Source of the DNA: Alphaproteobacteria bacterium
GTDB taxonomy: Bacteria > Pseudomonadota > Alphaproteobacteria > Rhodobacterales > Rhodobacteraceae
Assembly: GCA_030148665.1 (NCBI GenBank)
Contig: JASBSZ010000047.1
Span: 62,001 to 126,000 of the forward strand
Direction of reading: 5' to 3'
DNA length: 64,000 bases
Made by a program: the position numbers and the translations under genes
Part shown: one piece after another, positions 18,253 to 27,528 of the stretch
Layout of the letters: each line of letters starts with the position of its first letter
Numbering within the stretch: position 1 is the stretch's first letter
Notes under the pieces: model-generated
Databases searched by the model: none
What the model was told of the DNA's origin: nothing
What the model saw: only the letters and a program-made list of their open reading frames with translations

Positions 18253-19737
18253 ATGAAATTCAGTCTCAGAACAATCGCGATCGCGGCAGCAATGGCGCTG
18301 TCGGGCGCGTTTGCGGCACAGGCGGCGCGCACCGATATCGTGATCGGCATGCAGTTGGAGCCACCCAATCTCGACCCGACTTCGGGCGCGGCGGCGGCCA
18401 TCGACGAGGTCGTCTATGCCAACATCTTCGAGGGCCTCACCCGCTATCGCCCGGATGGCTCGATCGCGCCTGCCCTGGCCGAAAGCTGGGACATCTCGGA
18501 TGACGGTCTGGTTTATACCTTTCGTCTCCACAAGGGGGTAAAGTTCCACGATGGCACCGCAATGGACGCCAGTGACGTGAAATTCTCGCTCGACCGGGCG
18601 CGGGCGCCGGATTCGACCAACGCCCAGAAAGGCCTGTTCAAGGGCATCAAGTCGGTCGAGGTCGTCGATCCGCTGACCGTGCGCATAACCCTGAAACAGC
18701 CCAATGGCGGATTCCTGACCAACCTTGCCTGGGGTGACGCCGTGATCGTGGCACCCGAATCGATAGCGACCGACGCCACCAAGCCGATTGGCACAGGCCC
18801 GTTCAAGTTCAGGACCTGGGTCAAGGGAGACCGGGTCGAGATCGTGAGAAACCCCGACTACTGGGGCACGCCGGTCAGGCTGGAAAAGGCGACGTTCAAG
18901 TTCATCTCGGACCCGACTGCGGCCTTTGCCGCGATGATGGCCGGCGATATCGACGCCTTTCCCGGCTATCCGGCGCCCGAGACGCTGCCACAGTTCAAGG
19001 CGGATCCGCGGTTCAAGGTTGTGGTCGGCTCGACCGAGGGCGAAACGATTCTGGCAATGAACAACAAGAACGAATATTTCAGGGACCGCCGCGTGCGCGA
19101 GGCCGTTGCCCATGCCATCAACAGGCAGGAGATCATCGATGGGGCGATGTTCGGCTATGGCACGCCGATCGGCACCCATTTCGCGCCCCACAACCCGGCA
19201 TATGTCGATCTGACCAGCCTGTCGCAATATGATCCGGCGCTGTCAAGAAAGCTGCTGGCCGAGGCAGGTTATCCCGACGGGTTCACGACCACGCTGAAAC
19301 TGCCGCCGCCGTCCTACGCCCGGCGTGGCGGCGAAATCATCGCGTCGCAACTGCGCAAGGTCGGCATCAAGGTCAAGATCACCAATCTGGAATGGGCCCA
19401 GTGGCTGGGCGAGGTCTTCAAGCAGAAGAATTACGGCCTGACCATTGTCAGCCATACCGAACCGATGGATATCGGCATCTACGCAAGGCCGAATTATTAC
19501 TTTCAGTATGACAACCCGGCCTTTCAGAAGCTCATGAAAGACCTCGACGCGGCAACCAACCCGACCAGGCGCGCGGCGATCCTGGGTGCGGCCCAGACGA
19601 TGATTGCCGAGGACTATGTCAACGGTTTCCTGTTTCAGCTGGCCCGCACGAGCGTCATCAATGCCAAGATCCGGGGCATGTGGAAGAATTCTCCGACCCA
19701 GGCCAACGATCTGACCGGCGTCTACTGGGTGGACTGA
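18253..19737 (+). CDS. ABC transporter periplasmic peptide-binding protein (SBP family 5)
   Basis: Periplasmic binding protein of 494 residues, family 5 (DppA/OppA type). It has a Sec signal peptide (MKFSLRTIAIAAAMALSGAFAAQA, cleavage near QAA-RTD), then the family signature at the first lobe (EGLTRYRPDGSIAPALAESW) and GTGPFKFRTWVKGDRVEIVRN. The ATG at 18253 follows a perfect GGGAGGTC ribosome-binding site. It is alone: no permease or ATPase adjoins it, while the permease-ATPase operon at 8337-11697 lacks a binding protein, so the two probably form one importer. A convergent repeat copy lies just downstream. The ligand could be a dipeptide or another amino-acid derivative. Confidence 0.9.
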   Translation: MKFSLRTIAIAAAMALSGAFAAQAARTDIVIGMQLEPPNLDPTSGAAAAIDEVVYANIFEGLTRYRPDGSIAPALAESWDISDDGLVYTFRLHKGVKFHDGTAMDASDVKFSLDRARAPDSTNAQKGLFKGIKSVEVVDPLTVRITLKQPNGGFLTNLAWGDAVIVAPESIATDATKPIGTGPFKFRTWVKGDRVEIVRNPDYWGTPVRLEKATFKFISDPTAAFAAMMAGDIDAFPGYPAPETLPQFKADPRFKVVVGSTEGETILAMNNKNEYFRDRRVREAVAHAINRQEIIDGAMFGYGTPIGTHFAPHNPAYVDLTSLSQYDPALSRKLLAEAGYPDGFTTTLKLPPPSYARRGGEIIASQLRKVGIKVKITNLEWAQWLGEVFKQKNYGLTIVSHTEPMDIGIYARPNYYFQYDNPAFQKLMKDLDAATNPTRRAAILGAAQTMIAEDYVNGFLFQLARTSVINAKIRGMWKNSPTQANDLTGVYWVD

Positions 19738-19756
19738 GTGGCCTGACGACGCGCCT

Positions 19757-19808
19757 GCGGGGGCTGCCTGCCCCCGCACCCCCGGGCAGTATTTGGGCAA
19801 AGAAGAAG
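19757..19808 (+). repeat. Intergenic repeat, copy B
   Basis: Hairpin GCGGGGGC (19757-19764) and GCCCCCGC (19770-19777) with a five-base loop, followed by the core GTATTTGGGCAAAGAAGAAG at 19789-19808. It lies between the convergent ends of the peptide-binding protein gene and the SDR gene, in the same orientation and setting as copy A. Confidence 0.8.
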
Positions 19809-19842
19809 CATGGTGCGCAAGAGGGATCGGGGGGCTGGATGA

Positions 19843-20583
19843 TCAGATACAGCGCCCGCCATCGACCTCGAGCGCGACTCCGGTGATCATCGACGCCTCG
19901 TCCGAGCACAGGAAACAGGCGGCGTTGCCCATGTCCTGAGGTGTCGAGAATCGCCCCAGCGGAATGGTTGCCAGAAACTTTGCGCGCATTTCGGGCGTAT
20001 CCTCGCCCATGAAGGATTTCAGCAGCGGTGTTTCACCCGCAACCGGGTTGAGCGCATTCACGCGCACGCCAAAGGGCGCCAGTTCGACCGCCATCGTTTT
20101 CGTGGCGGTGATCATCCATCCCTTCGAGGCATTGTACCAGTTCAGCCGCGGCCGCGGGCTGACCCCCGCCGTCGAGGCGATGTTCAGGATGACACCCGCC
20201 CGCCTGTCCTTGAAATGGGGCACAAAGGCGCGCGCGCTCAGGTAGACGGATTTCACGTTCACCGCCAGGACCCGGTCGAATTCGTCCTCGGACACATCCT
20301 CGAGCGCAGCGGGCAGGTGGGTAACCCCGGCGTTGTTGACCAGAATATCGAGATGGCCAAAACCATCGAGCGCCTCGCGTGCCATGGCGGCCACCGAATT
20401 TCCGTCGGAAACATCCACGGCACAGGCCACTCCGCCGATTTCATCGGCAACCGCCCGAGCGGCGTCGAAATTGATGTCGGCAACCATCACCCGCGCGCCC
20501 TCGGCCGCGAACTTGCGCGCAATTCCCTCCCCGAAACCCGAGCCGCCTCCGGTGACGATGGCGGTCTTGTCTGCCAGTCTCAT
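19843..20583 (-). CDS. SDR family oxidoreductase
   Basis: Classical short-chain dehydrogenase of 246 residues. It has the NAD(P) glycine motif TGGGSGFGEG (about residues 11-20), the NNAG motif, the catalytic serine in NIASTAG and the tyrosine-lysine pair in WYNASKG; ADINFD after the second strand suggests NAD preference. The ATG at 20583 is preceded by AGGAGAAGG. The open frame continues far upstream but without SDR similarity. It is the outermost gene of the putative D-amino acid region; a role there is not shown. Substrate unknown. Confidence 0.85.
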   Translation of the reverse strand: MRLADKTAIVTGGGSGFGEGIARKFAAEGARVMVADINFDAARAVADEIGGVACAVDVSDGNSVAAMAREALDGFGHLDILVNNAGVTHLPAALEDVSEDEFDRVLAVNVKSVYLSARAFVPHFKDRRAGVILNIASTAGVSPRPRLNWYNASKGWMITATKTMAVELAPFGVRVNALNPVAGETPLLKSFMGEDTPEMRAKFLATIPLGRFSTPQDMGNAACFLCSDEASMITGVALEVDGGRCI

Positions 20584-20832
20584 CCTGCCTTCTCCTGCTG
20601 GAACATCGCGTTGAATCGGGTCAAGCCTGCACCGCGCAGCCCGCCAGTGCAAGATCGTCGGTGGCGATGGCCGGGGTAATGGCCGGCCCGGACGCGTGCC
20701 AGGGGGACACCGGCAACATACCGGCGATCCGGGGGCGGCTCTCGGGCGCGTGCGCAACACATCTCTTGCAACACGGGTCGCGGTGGGCCAAGAGTCGCAT
20801 GACGGGCAACATGCGGCAGGGAACGCGAAGGC

Positions 20833-21912
20833 ATGGAAATATCGGTCAAGGAGCAACTGCGCTGGTGGGGGATCGGTCTCCTGATCCTGACACTCGTGCT
20901 GTGGCAGCTCGGCAATGTCATGCTGCCCTATATCACGGGCGCGGCGATCGCCTATTTCCTGGACCCGCTGGCCGACCGGCTGGAGCGCATGGGTTGCTCG
21001 CGCGTGGTGGCAACGCTGCTCATCACCCTGGTTGCGCTGATCGGATTCGTGGTGATCGTGCTGGTACTCGTTCCCACGTTCTTTCACCAGCTGACCGGGC
21101 TGGTGGCCGAGGCCCCCACATATGCCAAGCAGTTGCAGGCAATCGTGCAAGAGCGGTTTCCGACCCTGATGGAACCTGATTCGATCCTGCGGCAGACGCT
21201 GGATTCGATCGTTCAGACCATGCGCGCGCGCAGTGCCGATCTGGCGAATACGGTCATTACCTCGGCCTTTTCGGTGATCGACATGCTGATCTTTCTGGTG
21301 GTGGTGCCGGTGGTTGCCTTTTACCTGCTGCTGGACTGGGATCGCATGGTCGCCGTTGTCGATGGCTGGTTGCCGCGGGACCATGCCGACACCATCCGCA
21401 TGCTGGGCCACGAGGTGAACCGCACATTGGCGGGCTTTGTTCACGGGCAGCTCAGTGTCAGCGGTATCCTTGGCGCCTATTACGCGATCGCGCTCATGCT
21501 GGTGGGGCTGAAATTCGGCCTCGTGGTCGGAATCATCGCGGGGCTGATCTCGTTCATTCCTTATGTCGGTGCGATCGTCGGCGGTGTGCTGGCCATCGGT
21601 CTGGCGCTGTTCCAGTTCTGGGGAACGCCTCTGTGGATCGGCGCCGTGGTGGCGATCTTTCTTGTCGGTCAATTCGTTGAAGGCAACATCCTGTCGCCCA
21701 ACCTTGTCGGGCGTTCGGTCGGGTTGCACCCGGTGTGGCTGATGTTTTCGCTATCGGTGTTCGGCTCGCTCTTCGGCTTTGCCGGGCTGCTGACGGCGGT
21801 TCCGCTGGCGGCCACCATCGGCGTGTTTGCGCGATTTGCCGTGCGGCAATATCTGTCGGGGCGGCTGTATCTGGGCAGCAACCGGGAACGCGACAGCACA
21901 GACCGGGACTGA
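20833..21912 (+). CDS. AI-2E family (PerM/TqsA) transporter
   Basis: Inner-membrane protein of 359 residues with about eight hydrophobic segments in the AI-2E/PerM arrangement: two N-terminal helices, a long amphipathic region (VAEAPTYAKQLQAIVQERFPTLM), then a C-terminal group with ISFIPYVGAIVGGVLAIGLAL and EGNILSPNLVGRSVGLHPVWL, both family hallmarks. Substrates are mostly unproven and include export functions. It lies five bases upstream of hdaA, an arrangement often seen in alphaproteobacteria, and the two probably share a transcript. Confidence 0.88.
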   Translation: MEISVKEQLRWWGIGLLILTLVLWQLGNVMLPYITGAAIAYFLDPLADRLERMGCSRVVATLLITLVALIGFVVIVLVLVPTFFHQLTGLVAEAPTYAKQLQAIVQERFPTLMEPDSILRQTLDSIVQTMRARSADLANTVITSAFSVIDMLIFLVVVPVVAFYLLLDWDRMVAVVDGWLPRDHADTIRMLGHEVNRTLAGFVHGQLSVSGILGAYYAIALMLVGLKFGLVVGIIAGLISFIPYVGAIVGGVLAIGLALFQFWGTPLWIGAVVAIFLVGQFVEGNILSPNLVGRSVGLHPVWLMFSLSVFGSLFGFAGLLTAVPLAATIGVFARFAVRQYLSGRLYLGSNRERDSTDRD

Positions 21913-21916
21913 GACC

Positions 21917-22603
21917 GTGGCGGAGCAGCTGACATTCAACCTGCCGGTGCGCGCGGCTCTGGGGCGCGAAGCATTTCTCGTGGCGCCGTCGAATGCGCTC
22001 GCGGTGGCCCGTATCGATGCCTGGCGCAACTGGCCCGGACGTGCCTTGATATTGTGCGGCCCCGAGGGCTGCGGCAAGACCCATCTGGCCCATGCCTGGG
22101 CCCGAGATACCGGAGCCGAGTTCGTCGCGACGGCCTCATTGCCGGAGGCCGATCTGCCGGCAATCGTGTCCCGCAGGTTCATCGTTGTCGAGGATTGCCA
22201 GCAGGTCGTCGGACAGCCCCTGGCCGAGGTTGCCCTTTTTCACCTCTACAACATGGCCCGCACCCAGGGCGCATGGCTGCTGCTGACGGCGCGCACGCCA
22301 CCGGCAACATGGCCCGATATCCTTGCCGATCTGAAAAGTCGCCTTCAGGCGCTTGATCTGGTGCATATCCAGCCACCCGACGACGATCTGCTCGCCGGTC
22401 TGCTGGTCAAGCTGTTTGCGGATCGCCAGATCAATGTCGCACCGGATCTGATTTCCTATCTCGTCAGCCGGATGGAACGCTCGGCGGCGGCGGCACGCGA
22501 TCTCGTCGCGCGGCTGGACCAGGCGGCGCTGGCGCTGAACCGGCCGCTGGGGAAACGGCTGGCGCGCCAGGTTCTGGACGAATCAGGGCAGTTGGGGGCA
22601 TAA
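21917..22603 (+). CDS. hdaA: DnaA-related regulatory inactivator HdaA
   Basis: Small AAA+ protein of 228 residues related to DnaA domain III but lacking domain IV. It promotes hydrolysis of DnaA-bound ATP when tethered to the sliding clamp, limiting re-initiation. The N terminus carries a clamp-binding-type motif (EQLTFNLPVR), followed by Walker A GPEGCGKTH and a Walker B-like IVVEDCQ. The start is GTG at 21917, four bases after the preceding stop; a longer frame exists but overlaps the upstream gene. It sits upstream of ppk and ppx. Confidence 0.88.
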   Translation: MAEQLTFNLPVRAALGREAFLVAPSNALAVARIDAWRNWPGRALILCGPEGCGKTHLAHAWARDTGAEFVATASLPEADLPAIVSRRFIVVEDCQQVVGQPLAEVALFHLYNMARTQGAWLLLTARTPPATWPDILADLKSRLQALDLVHIQPPDDDLLAGLLVKLFADRQINVAPDLISYLVSRMERSAAAARDLVARLDQAALALNRPLGKRLARQVLDESGQLGA

Positions 22604-22629
22604 GGGGTTTTCCCCGATCAAGGCCAGCC

Positions 22630-24819
22630 ATGACAAGCACCCGGACAGACGCCGATTTCCTGAACACCCCGTTTCCGGCGCCCGTCACCCTGGACGAGCT
22701 GGACCTTTCCGGCCCTGCACGGTTCTTCAACCGCGAACTGTCCTGGCTGGCCTTCAACTGGCGGGTGCTGGAAGAGGCCGAAAACGTTCAGGTGCCGTTG
22801 CTCGAACGGGTAAGATTCCTTTCGATTTCAGCGGCCAACCTGGACGAATTCTATTCGGTCCGGGTCGCTGGCCTGCGCGAACTGAAACGCAACGGTGTGA
22901 CACGGCCGGCCGCCGACGGGCTGAGCCCGTCGGAACAACTGGTACTGATCGACGAAAATGCACGCCGTCTGATGCAGCGACAACAGGAAGTGTGGGAAGA
23001 CCTGAAAGCCCGCATGAAAGAGGCGGGAATTGCCTTGCTGACCCGCCAACAGATAGAGGAGCAGGACCAGGCCCACCTTGCAAAACTGTTCCTGAACCAG
23101 GTTTTTCCTGTTCTCACCCCGCTGGCCATCGATCCGGCCCATCCGTTCCCGTTCATCCCCCATGGCGGGCTTTCGCTGGCGCTGGAGCTGGTCCGCGACA
23201 AGGACGGCCGACGCCTCAATGCCCTGCTGCCCATCCCGCACCAGATCAACCGCTTTGTCCCCCTTCCCGACGGCCCCGAGGGAACGCTGCGCTTTCTGCC
23301 CCTTGAAGAGCTGCTGCTGGCCAATATTTCCTCGCTGTTTCCGGGCTATCGCGTCAAGGGGGCCTGCGCATTTCGCGTGCTGCGCGACAGCGATCTCGAG
23401 GTCGAGGACGAGGCCGAGGATCTGGTGCGCGAATTCGAAACGGCCCTCAAGCGACGTCGGCGGGGCGAGGTGATCCGCCTGTCCCTTTCAGGGGATGCGC
23501 CGCAATCGCTGCGCCGACTGATCATGGAATCGCTCGACATCTCGGAAGACGAGGTGATCCGCATGCACGGGATGGTCGGGATATCAGACCTTTCCGAACT
23601 GGTTCTGGACAACCGGCCCGACCTTCTGTGGCCGAAATTCACCCCCCGCGTGCCCGAACGCGTACAGGATTTCGAGGGCGACATCCTGGCCGCCATCCGC
23701 CAGAAGGACATGCTGCTGCATCACCCATACGAAACCTTCGACATGGTGATCCGCTTTCTCCAGCAGGCGGCGCGCGACCCGGACGTTCTGGCCATCAAGC
23801 AGACGCTGTATCGAACCAGCAACGATTCCCCCATCGTCGCCGCCCTGTGCGAGGCCGCCGAAGAGGGCAAGTCGGTCACCGCGCTGATCGAGCTCAAGGC
23901 GCGCTTTGACGAGGCGGCAAATATTCGCCAGTCCCGCCGCCTGGAACGCGCCGGAGCCCATGTCGTCTATGGCTTTCTCGACTGGAAAACACATGCCAAG
24001 ATCAGCACGGTCGTCCGCCGCGAAGGCGACAGGCTGGCCACCTATACCCATTTCGGCACAGGCAACTACCATCCGATCACGGCGCGGGTCTATACCGACC
24101 TTTCGCTGTTCACCTGCAATCCGGCACTGGGGCGCGATGCAACCAAGGTTTTCAACTATGTCTCGGGCTATGCGAAACCCAAGGATATGGAAAACCTCGC
24201 GATTTCGCCCATCAACCTCAAGGAACGCCTGCTGGAACGCATCGATGCCGAAATCGAACATGTCCGCGCCGGGCGTCCCGGCGAAATCTGGGCCAAGCTG
24301 AACGCACTGATCGAAAGCGACGTGATCGATGCGCTTTATCGGGCGTCGAACGAGGGGGTCAAGATCACCCTGATCGTCCGCGGCATCTGCGGGCTGCGGC
24401 CGGGCATCAAGGGTTTGTCGGAAAACATCAGGGTCAAGTCCATCGTCGGACGGTTTCTGGAACATTCCCGCATCGCCTGTTTCGGCAACGGCCACGGCCT
24501 GCCCAGCAAGAAGGCCCGTGTCTATATCTCGTCGGCCGACTGGATGGGACGCAACCTCAGCCGGCGGGTGGAAACGCTGGTCGAGATCACCAACAAGACG
24601 GTGCATGCCCAGGTGATGAGCCAGATCATGGCCGCCAACCTGCACGATCAGGCCCAGAGCTGGGTCCTGCGCCCGGATGGCAGCTATGTGCGGCACACGG
24701 CCCGGCCCGGCGAACACCTGTTCAGCTGTCACCGTTTCTTCATGGAAAACCCATCCCTTTCGGGGCGTGGATCGGCCGGCGCCCGGGATGTGCCGGAACT
24801 GACGCACACGCGCGACTGA
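22630..24819 (+). CDS. ppk1: Polyphosphate kinase 1
   Basis: Reversibly polymerises the gamma-phosphate of ATP into inorganic polyphosphate. The 729 residues cover the four PPK1 domains: N-terminal helical domain (FFNRELSWLAFNWRVLEEA), head domain, and the two phospholipase-D-like catalytic domains. The autophosphorylated histidine is at residue 455 (DWKTHAKIST) and the second conserved histidine at 474 (YTHFGTGNYHP), the spacing known from E. coli. It lies 26 bases after hdaA and upstream of the exopolyphosphatase gene, a synthesis-degradation pair. Confidence 0.95.
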   Translation: MTSTRTDADFLNTPFPAPVTLDELDLSGPARFFNRELSWLAFNWRVLEEAENVQVPLLERVRFLSISAANLDEFYSVRVAGLRELKRNGVTRPAADGLSPSEQLVLIDENARRLMQRQQEVWEDLKARMKEAGIALLTRQQIEEQDQAHLAKLFLNQVFPVLTPLAIDPAHPFPFIPHGGLSLALELVRDKDGRRLNALLPIPHQINRFVPLPDGPEGTLRFLPLEELLLANISSLFPGYRVKGACAFRVLRDSDLEVEDEAEDLVREFETALKRRRRGEVIRLSLSGDAPQSLRRLIMESLDISEDEVIRMHGMVGISDLSELVLDNRPDLLWPKFTPRVPERVQDFEGDILAAIRQKDMLLHHPYETFDMVIRFLQQAARDPDVLAIKQTLYRTSNDSPIVAALCEAAEEGKSVTALIELKARFDEAANIRQSRRLERAGAHVVYGFLDWKTHAKISTVVRREGDRLATYTHFGTGNYHPITARVYTDLSLFTCNPALGRDATKVFNYVSGYAKPKDMENLAISPINLKERLLERIDAEIEHVRAGRPGEIWAKLNALIESDVIDALYRASNEGVKITLIVRGICGLRPGIKGLSENIRVKSIVGRFLEHSRIACFGNGHGLPSKKARVYISSADWMGRNLSRRVETLVEITNKTVHAQVMSQIMAANLHDQAQSWVLRPDGSYVRHTARPGEHLFSCHRFFMENPSLSGRGSAGARDVPELTHTRD

Positions 24820-24930
24820 ACCGAGGGGCGTCCGTATCCGGCACCCTGCCGGGACAAACTGGCCGCTTTCACCGGGCGAAAATTCCCCCTATGCTCTGAT
24901 CGCAACAGTTGACAGCAGGCAAGGCCAGTC

Positions 24931-26463
24931 GTGAGCAAGACCGCCCATCCCAACAGCCGCAGCCCGATGGACCTGCCCCTGTTTCAGTATTCGGCCAAGC
25001 GCAGGCTCGAACGTCTTGGCGTGGTCGATGTGGGCTCGAATTCGGTGCGTCTCGTGGTATTCGACGGGGCGGCACGATCGCCGGCCTATTTCTTCAACGA
25101 AAAGATCCTGTGCGGTCTGGGGGCCGGCGTTGCCCAGACCGGCTATCTGAACCCGAAGGGCCGCAAGCGTGCGCTGAGCGCGCTCAAGCGTTTCACCCTT
25201 TTGGCCGAGGGCATGGGCGCGGCCCCCCTTTTCAGCGTCGCCACCGCAGCAGTGCGCGAGGCCCGCGACGGCCCCGATTTCTGCGCCGAGGTCAAGGCCG
25301 AATGCGGCCTCGACCTGGTGGTTGCCAGTGGCGAGGACGAGGCCCGCCTTTCGGCCCAGGGCGTGCTGCTGGGCTGGCCGGGCGCTCAGGGGTTGATGTG
25401 CGACATCGGTGGCTCGTCCATGGAACTGGCCGAGATCCTGCATGGGCGTGTCGAACGCTGTGAATCCTCGCCCCTGGGCCCGCTCAAGCTGGCCCCCTAC
25501 GCGGCCGACGCAACCCTCGCGCATGAGATCAAGACGCGCATCAGCGGCCTTCGCGAACGTTTCAACAAGGATTACAAGCGCCTGTTTCTGGTCGGCGGAT
25601 CGTGGCGCGCCATCGCCCGCATCGACATGGAACGCCGCAACTATCCGCTGAAGGTGCTGCATGAATATGCCATGCGCCCGGATGATCTGCTGGAAACGGC
25701 GCGATGGATCACCACGCAGCCGGTGGCAGAGCTGCGCGCGATGACGGGCAGCTCGATCGAACGTATGCGCCTCGTGCCAACGGCGGCCGAGGTTCTGATC
25801 GAGCTGATCTCGTGCTTTCGGCCACGACGCATCGCAACCTCGTCCTACGGTATCCGCGAGGGGCTGCTATATGAACAGATGCCGGAATCGCTGCGCAAAC
25901 GCGACCCGCTGATCGAGGCCTGCATTCACATGGAACGTGCCTCGGCCCGCACGCCGGGTTTTGGCAAGACGCTGTTTCATTTCCTGTCACCGCTGTTCAA
26001 GGGCATGGGTAAACGCAAGAAACGCCTGGCCCACGCGGCCTGCCTGCTGCATGACGTGACCTGGCGCGCGCACCCCGACTACCGCGCCGAAGTGTGTTTC
26101 GACAACGCAACCCGCGCCAATCTGGGCGGGCTTGATCATGCAGGCCGGGTGTTTCTGGGCATGGCGCTGCTGTATCGCTACAAGAACGCCAATCACGCCG
26201 CCCAGTTAGAGGGCATGCTGGACCTGCTTTCCGAAAAGGAACAGGCCGAGGCGCGCATGCTGGGCCGCGCCATGCGGTTCGGCGCCATGCTGACCGGGGC
26301 ATCACCGGCTATGATGGGAAAACTGCGGCTGGATCGCGAGGCCGGAGTGCTGGAACTGATCCTCAACCCCCGTGCGCGCGACCTGTTCGGCGAGGTGGTG
26401 CTCACCCGCTTTGAATCCCTCGCCCGTTCCCTGAACGTCTCCACCCGGCTGATAGTGGAATAA
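24931..26463 (+). CDS. ppx: Ppx/GppA family exopolyphosphatase
   Basis: Actin-like ATPase-fold phosphatase that removes terminal phosphate from polyphosphate or hydrolyses pppGpp. At 510 residues it has the N-terminal Ppx/GppA pair of domains (GVVDVGSNSVRLVVFDG near residue 30, ATAAVREARDG, CDIGGSSMELAEI) and a C-terminal helical domain with HD-like character (HAACLLHDVTWRAHPDYRAE). The start is GTG at 24931, 111 bases after ppk. Its place next to ppk supports the polyphosphate role. A long hairpin follows before ftsY. Confidence 0.9.
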   Translation: MSKTAHPNSRSPMDLPLFQYSAKRRLERLGVVDVGSNSVRLVVFDGAARSPAYFFNEKILCGLGAGVAQTGYLNPKGRKRALSALKRFTLLAEGMGAAPLFSVATAAVREARDGPDFCAEVKAECGLDLVVASGEDEARLSAQGVLLGWPGAQGLMCDIGGSSMELAEILHGRVERCESSPLGPLKLAPYAADATLAHEIKTRISGLRERFNKDYKRLFLVGGSWRAIARIDMERRNYPLKVLHEYAMRPDDLLETARWITTQPVAELRAMTGSSIERMRLVPTAAEVLIELISCFRPRRIATSSYGIREGLLYEQMPESLRKRDPLIEACIHMERASARTPGFGKTLFHFLSPLFKGMGKRKKRLAHAACLLHDVTWRAHPDYRAEVCFDNATRANLGGLDHAGRVFLGMALLYRYKNANHAAQLEGMLDLLSEKEQAEARMLGRAMRFGAMLTGASPAMMGKLRLDREAGVLELILNPRARDLFGEVVLTRFESLARSLNVSTRLIVE

Positions 26464-26475
26464 ATCGCGCCCAGC

Positions 26476-26515
26476 CCCCTTTCCCTTGCCCTTGGCAGGC
26501 TTTACTTGAAAGGGG
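26476..26515 (+). terminator. Hairpin between ppx and ftsY
   Basis: CCCCTTTC (26476-26483) pairs with GAAAGGGG (26508-26515); the intervening 24 bases hold a smaller stem (TGCC/GGCA). No U-tract follows, so it may be a termination or processing element separating the ppk-ppx unit from ftsY. Confidence 0.45.
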
Positions 26516-26543
26516 AAAACAGGCCTTCGACGAAAGGGCAACC

Positions 26544-27521
26544 ATGTCGTTCTTTTCGAAACTCAGGAAAAAACTGCTGAAATCCTCGTCCAGGCTGGGC
26601 GAAGGGCTCGAGGCCATCGTCGATGAGGGCGAAAGCCAGCCATCGGACACCCCCGCGACATCGACCCCGCCCCAGCAACCCCATCACAAGCGCGTCCTTG
26701 ACGACGCCATGCTGGAAAGCCTCGAAGAACTGCTGATTTCCGCCGATATGGGCGTCGATACCGCACTGCGCGTGACCGCCAACATGGCCGAAGGGCGGTT
26801 CGGCAAGAAGATGGACGCGAACGAAATCCGCCGCCTGCTGGCCGACGAAATCGCCCGCATCATGGAACCCGTGGCCAAGCCCATGCCCCTGTATTCCAAG
26901 CGCCCGCAGGTGGTGCTGGTGGTCGGCGTCAACGGGTCGGGCAAGACCACGACCATCGGCAAGCTGGCCAGCCAGTTCGTGGACGCCGGCAAATCGGTGA
27001 TCATCGCCGCAGGTGACACCTTTCGCGCGGCCGCAGTCGAACAGCTTCAGGTCTGGGGCGAACGCGCGGGCGTGCCGGTGATGACCGCCCCCGAAGGATC
27101 CGACCCCGCCAGCCTGGCCTTTGACGCCATGACCCGGGCCGAGGCCGAGGGCGTCGATCTGCTGCTGATCGACACTGCCGGACGCCTGCAAAACCGCGCC
27201 GATCTGATGGAAGAACTGGCCAAGATCGTGCGCGTCATCCGCAAAAAGGATGAAACCGCCCCCCACAACACGCTGCTGGTTCTGGATGCCACCACCGGCC
27301 AGAATGCCTTGAACCAGGTCGAGATCTTTCAACAGGTCGCCGATGTCACCGGCCTTGTCATGACCAAGCTCGACGGCACCGCCAAGGGTGGCGTGCTGGT
27401 GGCGCTGGCTGATCGCTTTGGCCTGCCCATCCACGCCATCGGCGTTGGCGAACAGATCGACGACCTTGCGCCTTTTGATCCCAGGGAATTCGCCGCCGCG
27501 CTGACGGGGCTTGAAACGTGA
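26544..27521 (+). CDS. ftsY: Signal recognition particle receptor FtsY
   Basis: SRP receptor GTPase that docks ribosome-SRP complexes at the membrane for co-translational insertion. The 325 residues comprise a short charged A region (about 1-45, much shorter than in E. coli), the N domain and the G domain: G1 GVNGSGKTTTIGKLA, DTFRAAAVEQL, DTAGRLQ, TKLDGTAKGG and the closing GVGEQIDDLAPFD. The first residues MSFFSKLRKKLLKSS form an amphipathic membrane-targeting helix. A repeat copy separates it from the next gene. Confidence 0.96.
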   Translation: MSFFSKLRKKLLKSSSRLGEGLEAIVDEGESQPSDTPATSTPPQQPHHKRVLDDAMLESLEELLISADMGVDTALRVTANMAEGRFGKKMDANEIRRLLADEIARIMEPVAKPMPLYSKRPQVVLVVGVNGSGKTTTIGKLASQFVDAGKSVIIAAGDTFRAAAVEQLQVWGERAGVPVMTAPEGSDPASLAFDAMTRAEAEGVDLLLIDTAGRLQNRADLMEELAKIVRVIRKKDETAPHNTLLVLDATTGQNALNQVEIFQQVADVTGLVMTKLDGTAKGGVLVALADRFGLPIHAIGVGEQIDDLAPFDPREFAAALTGLET

Positions 27522-27528
27522 CCCCCGC

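Noticed and set aside
19843-21729. Possible 628-residue fusion upstream of the SDR
   Set aside because: The extra N-terminal part lies antisense to the AI-2E transporter gene; the SDR has its own ATG and ribosome-binding site at 20583.
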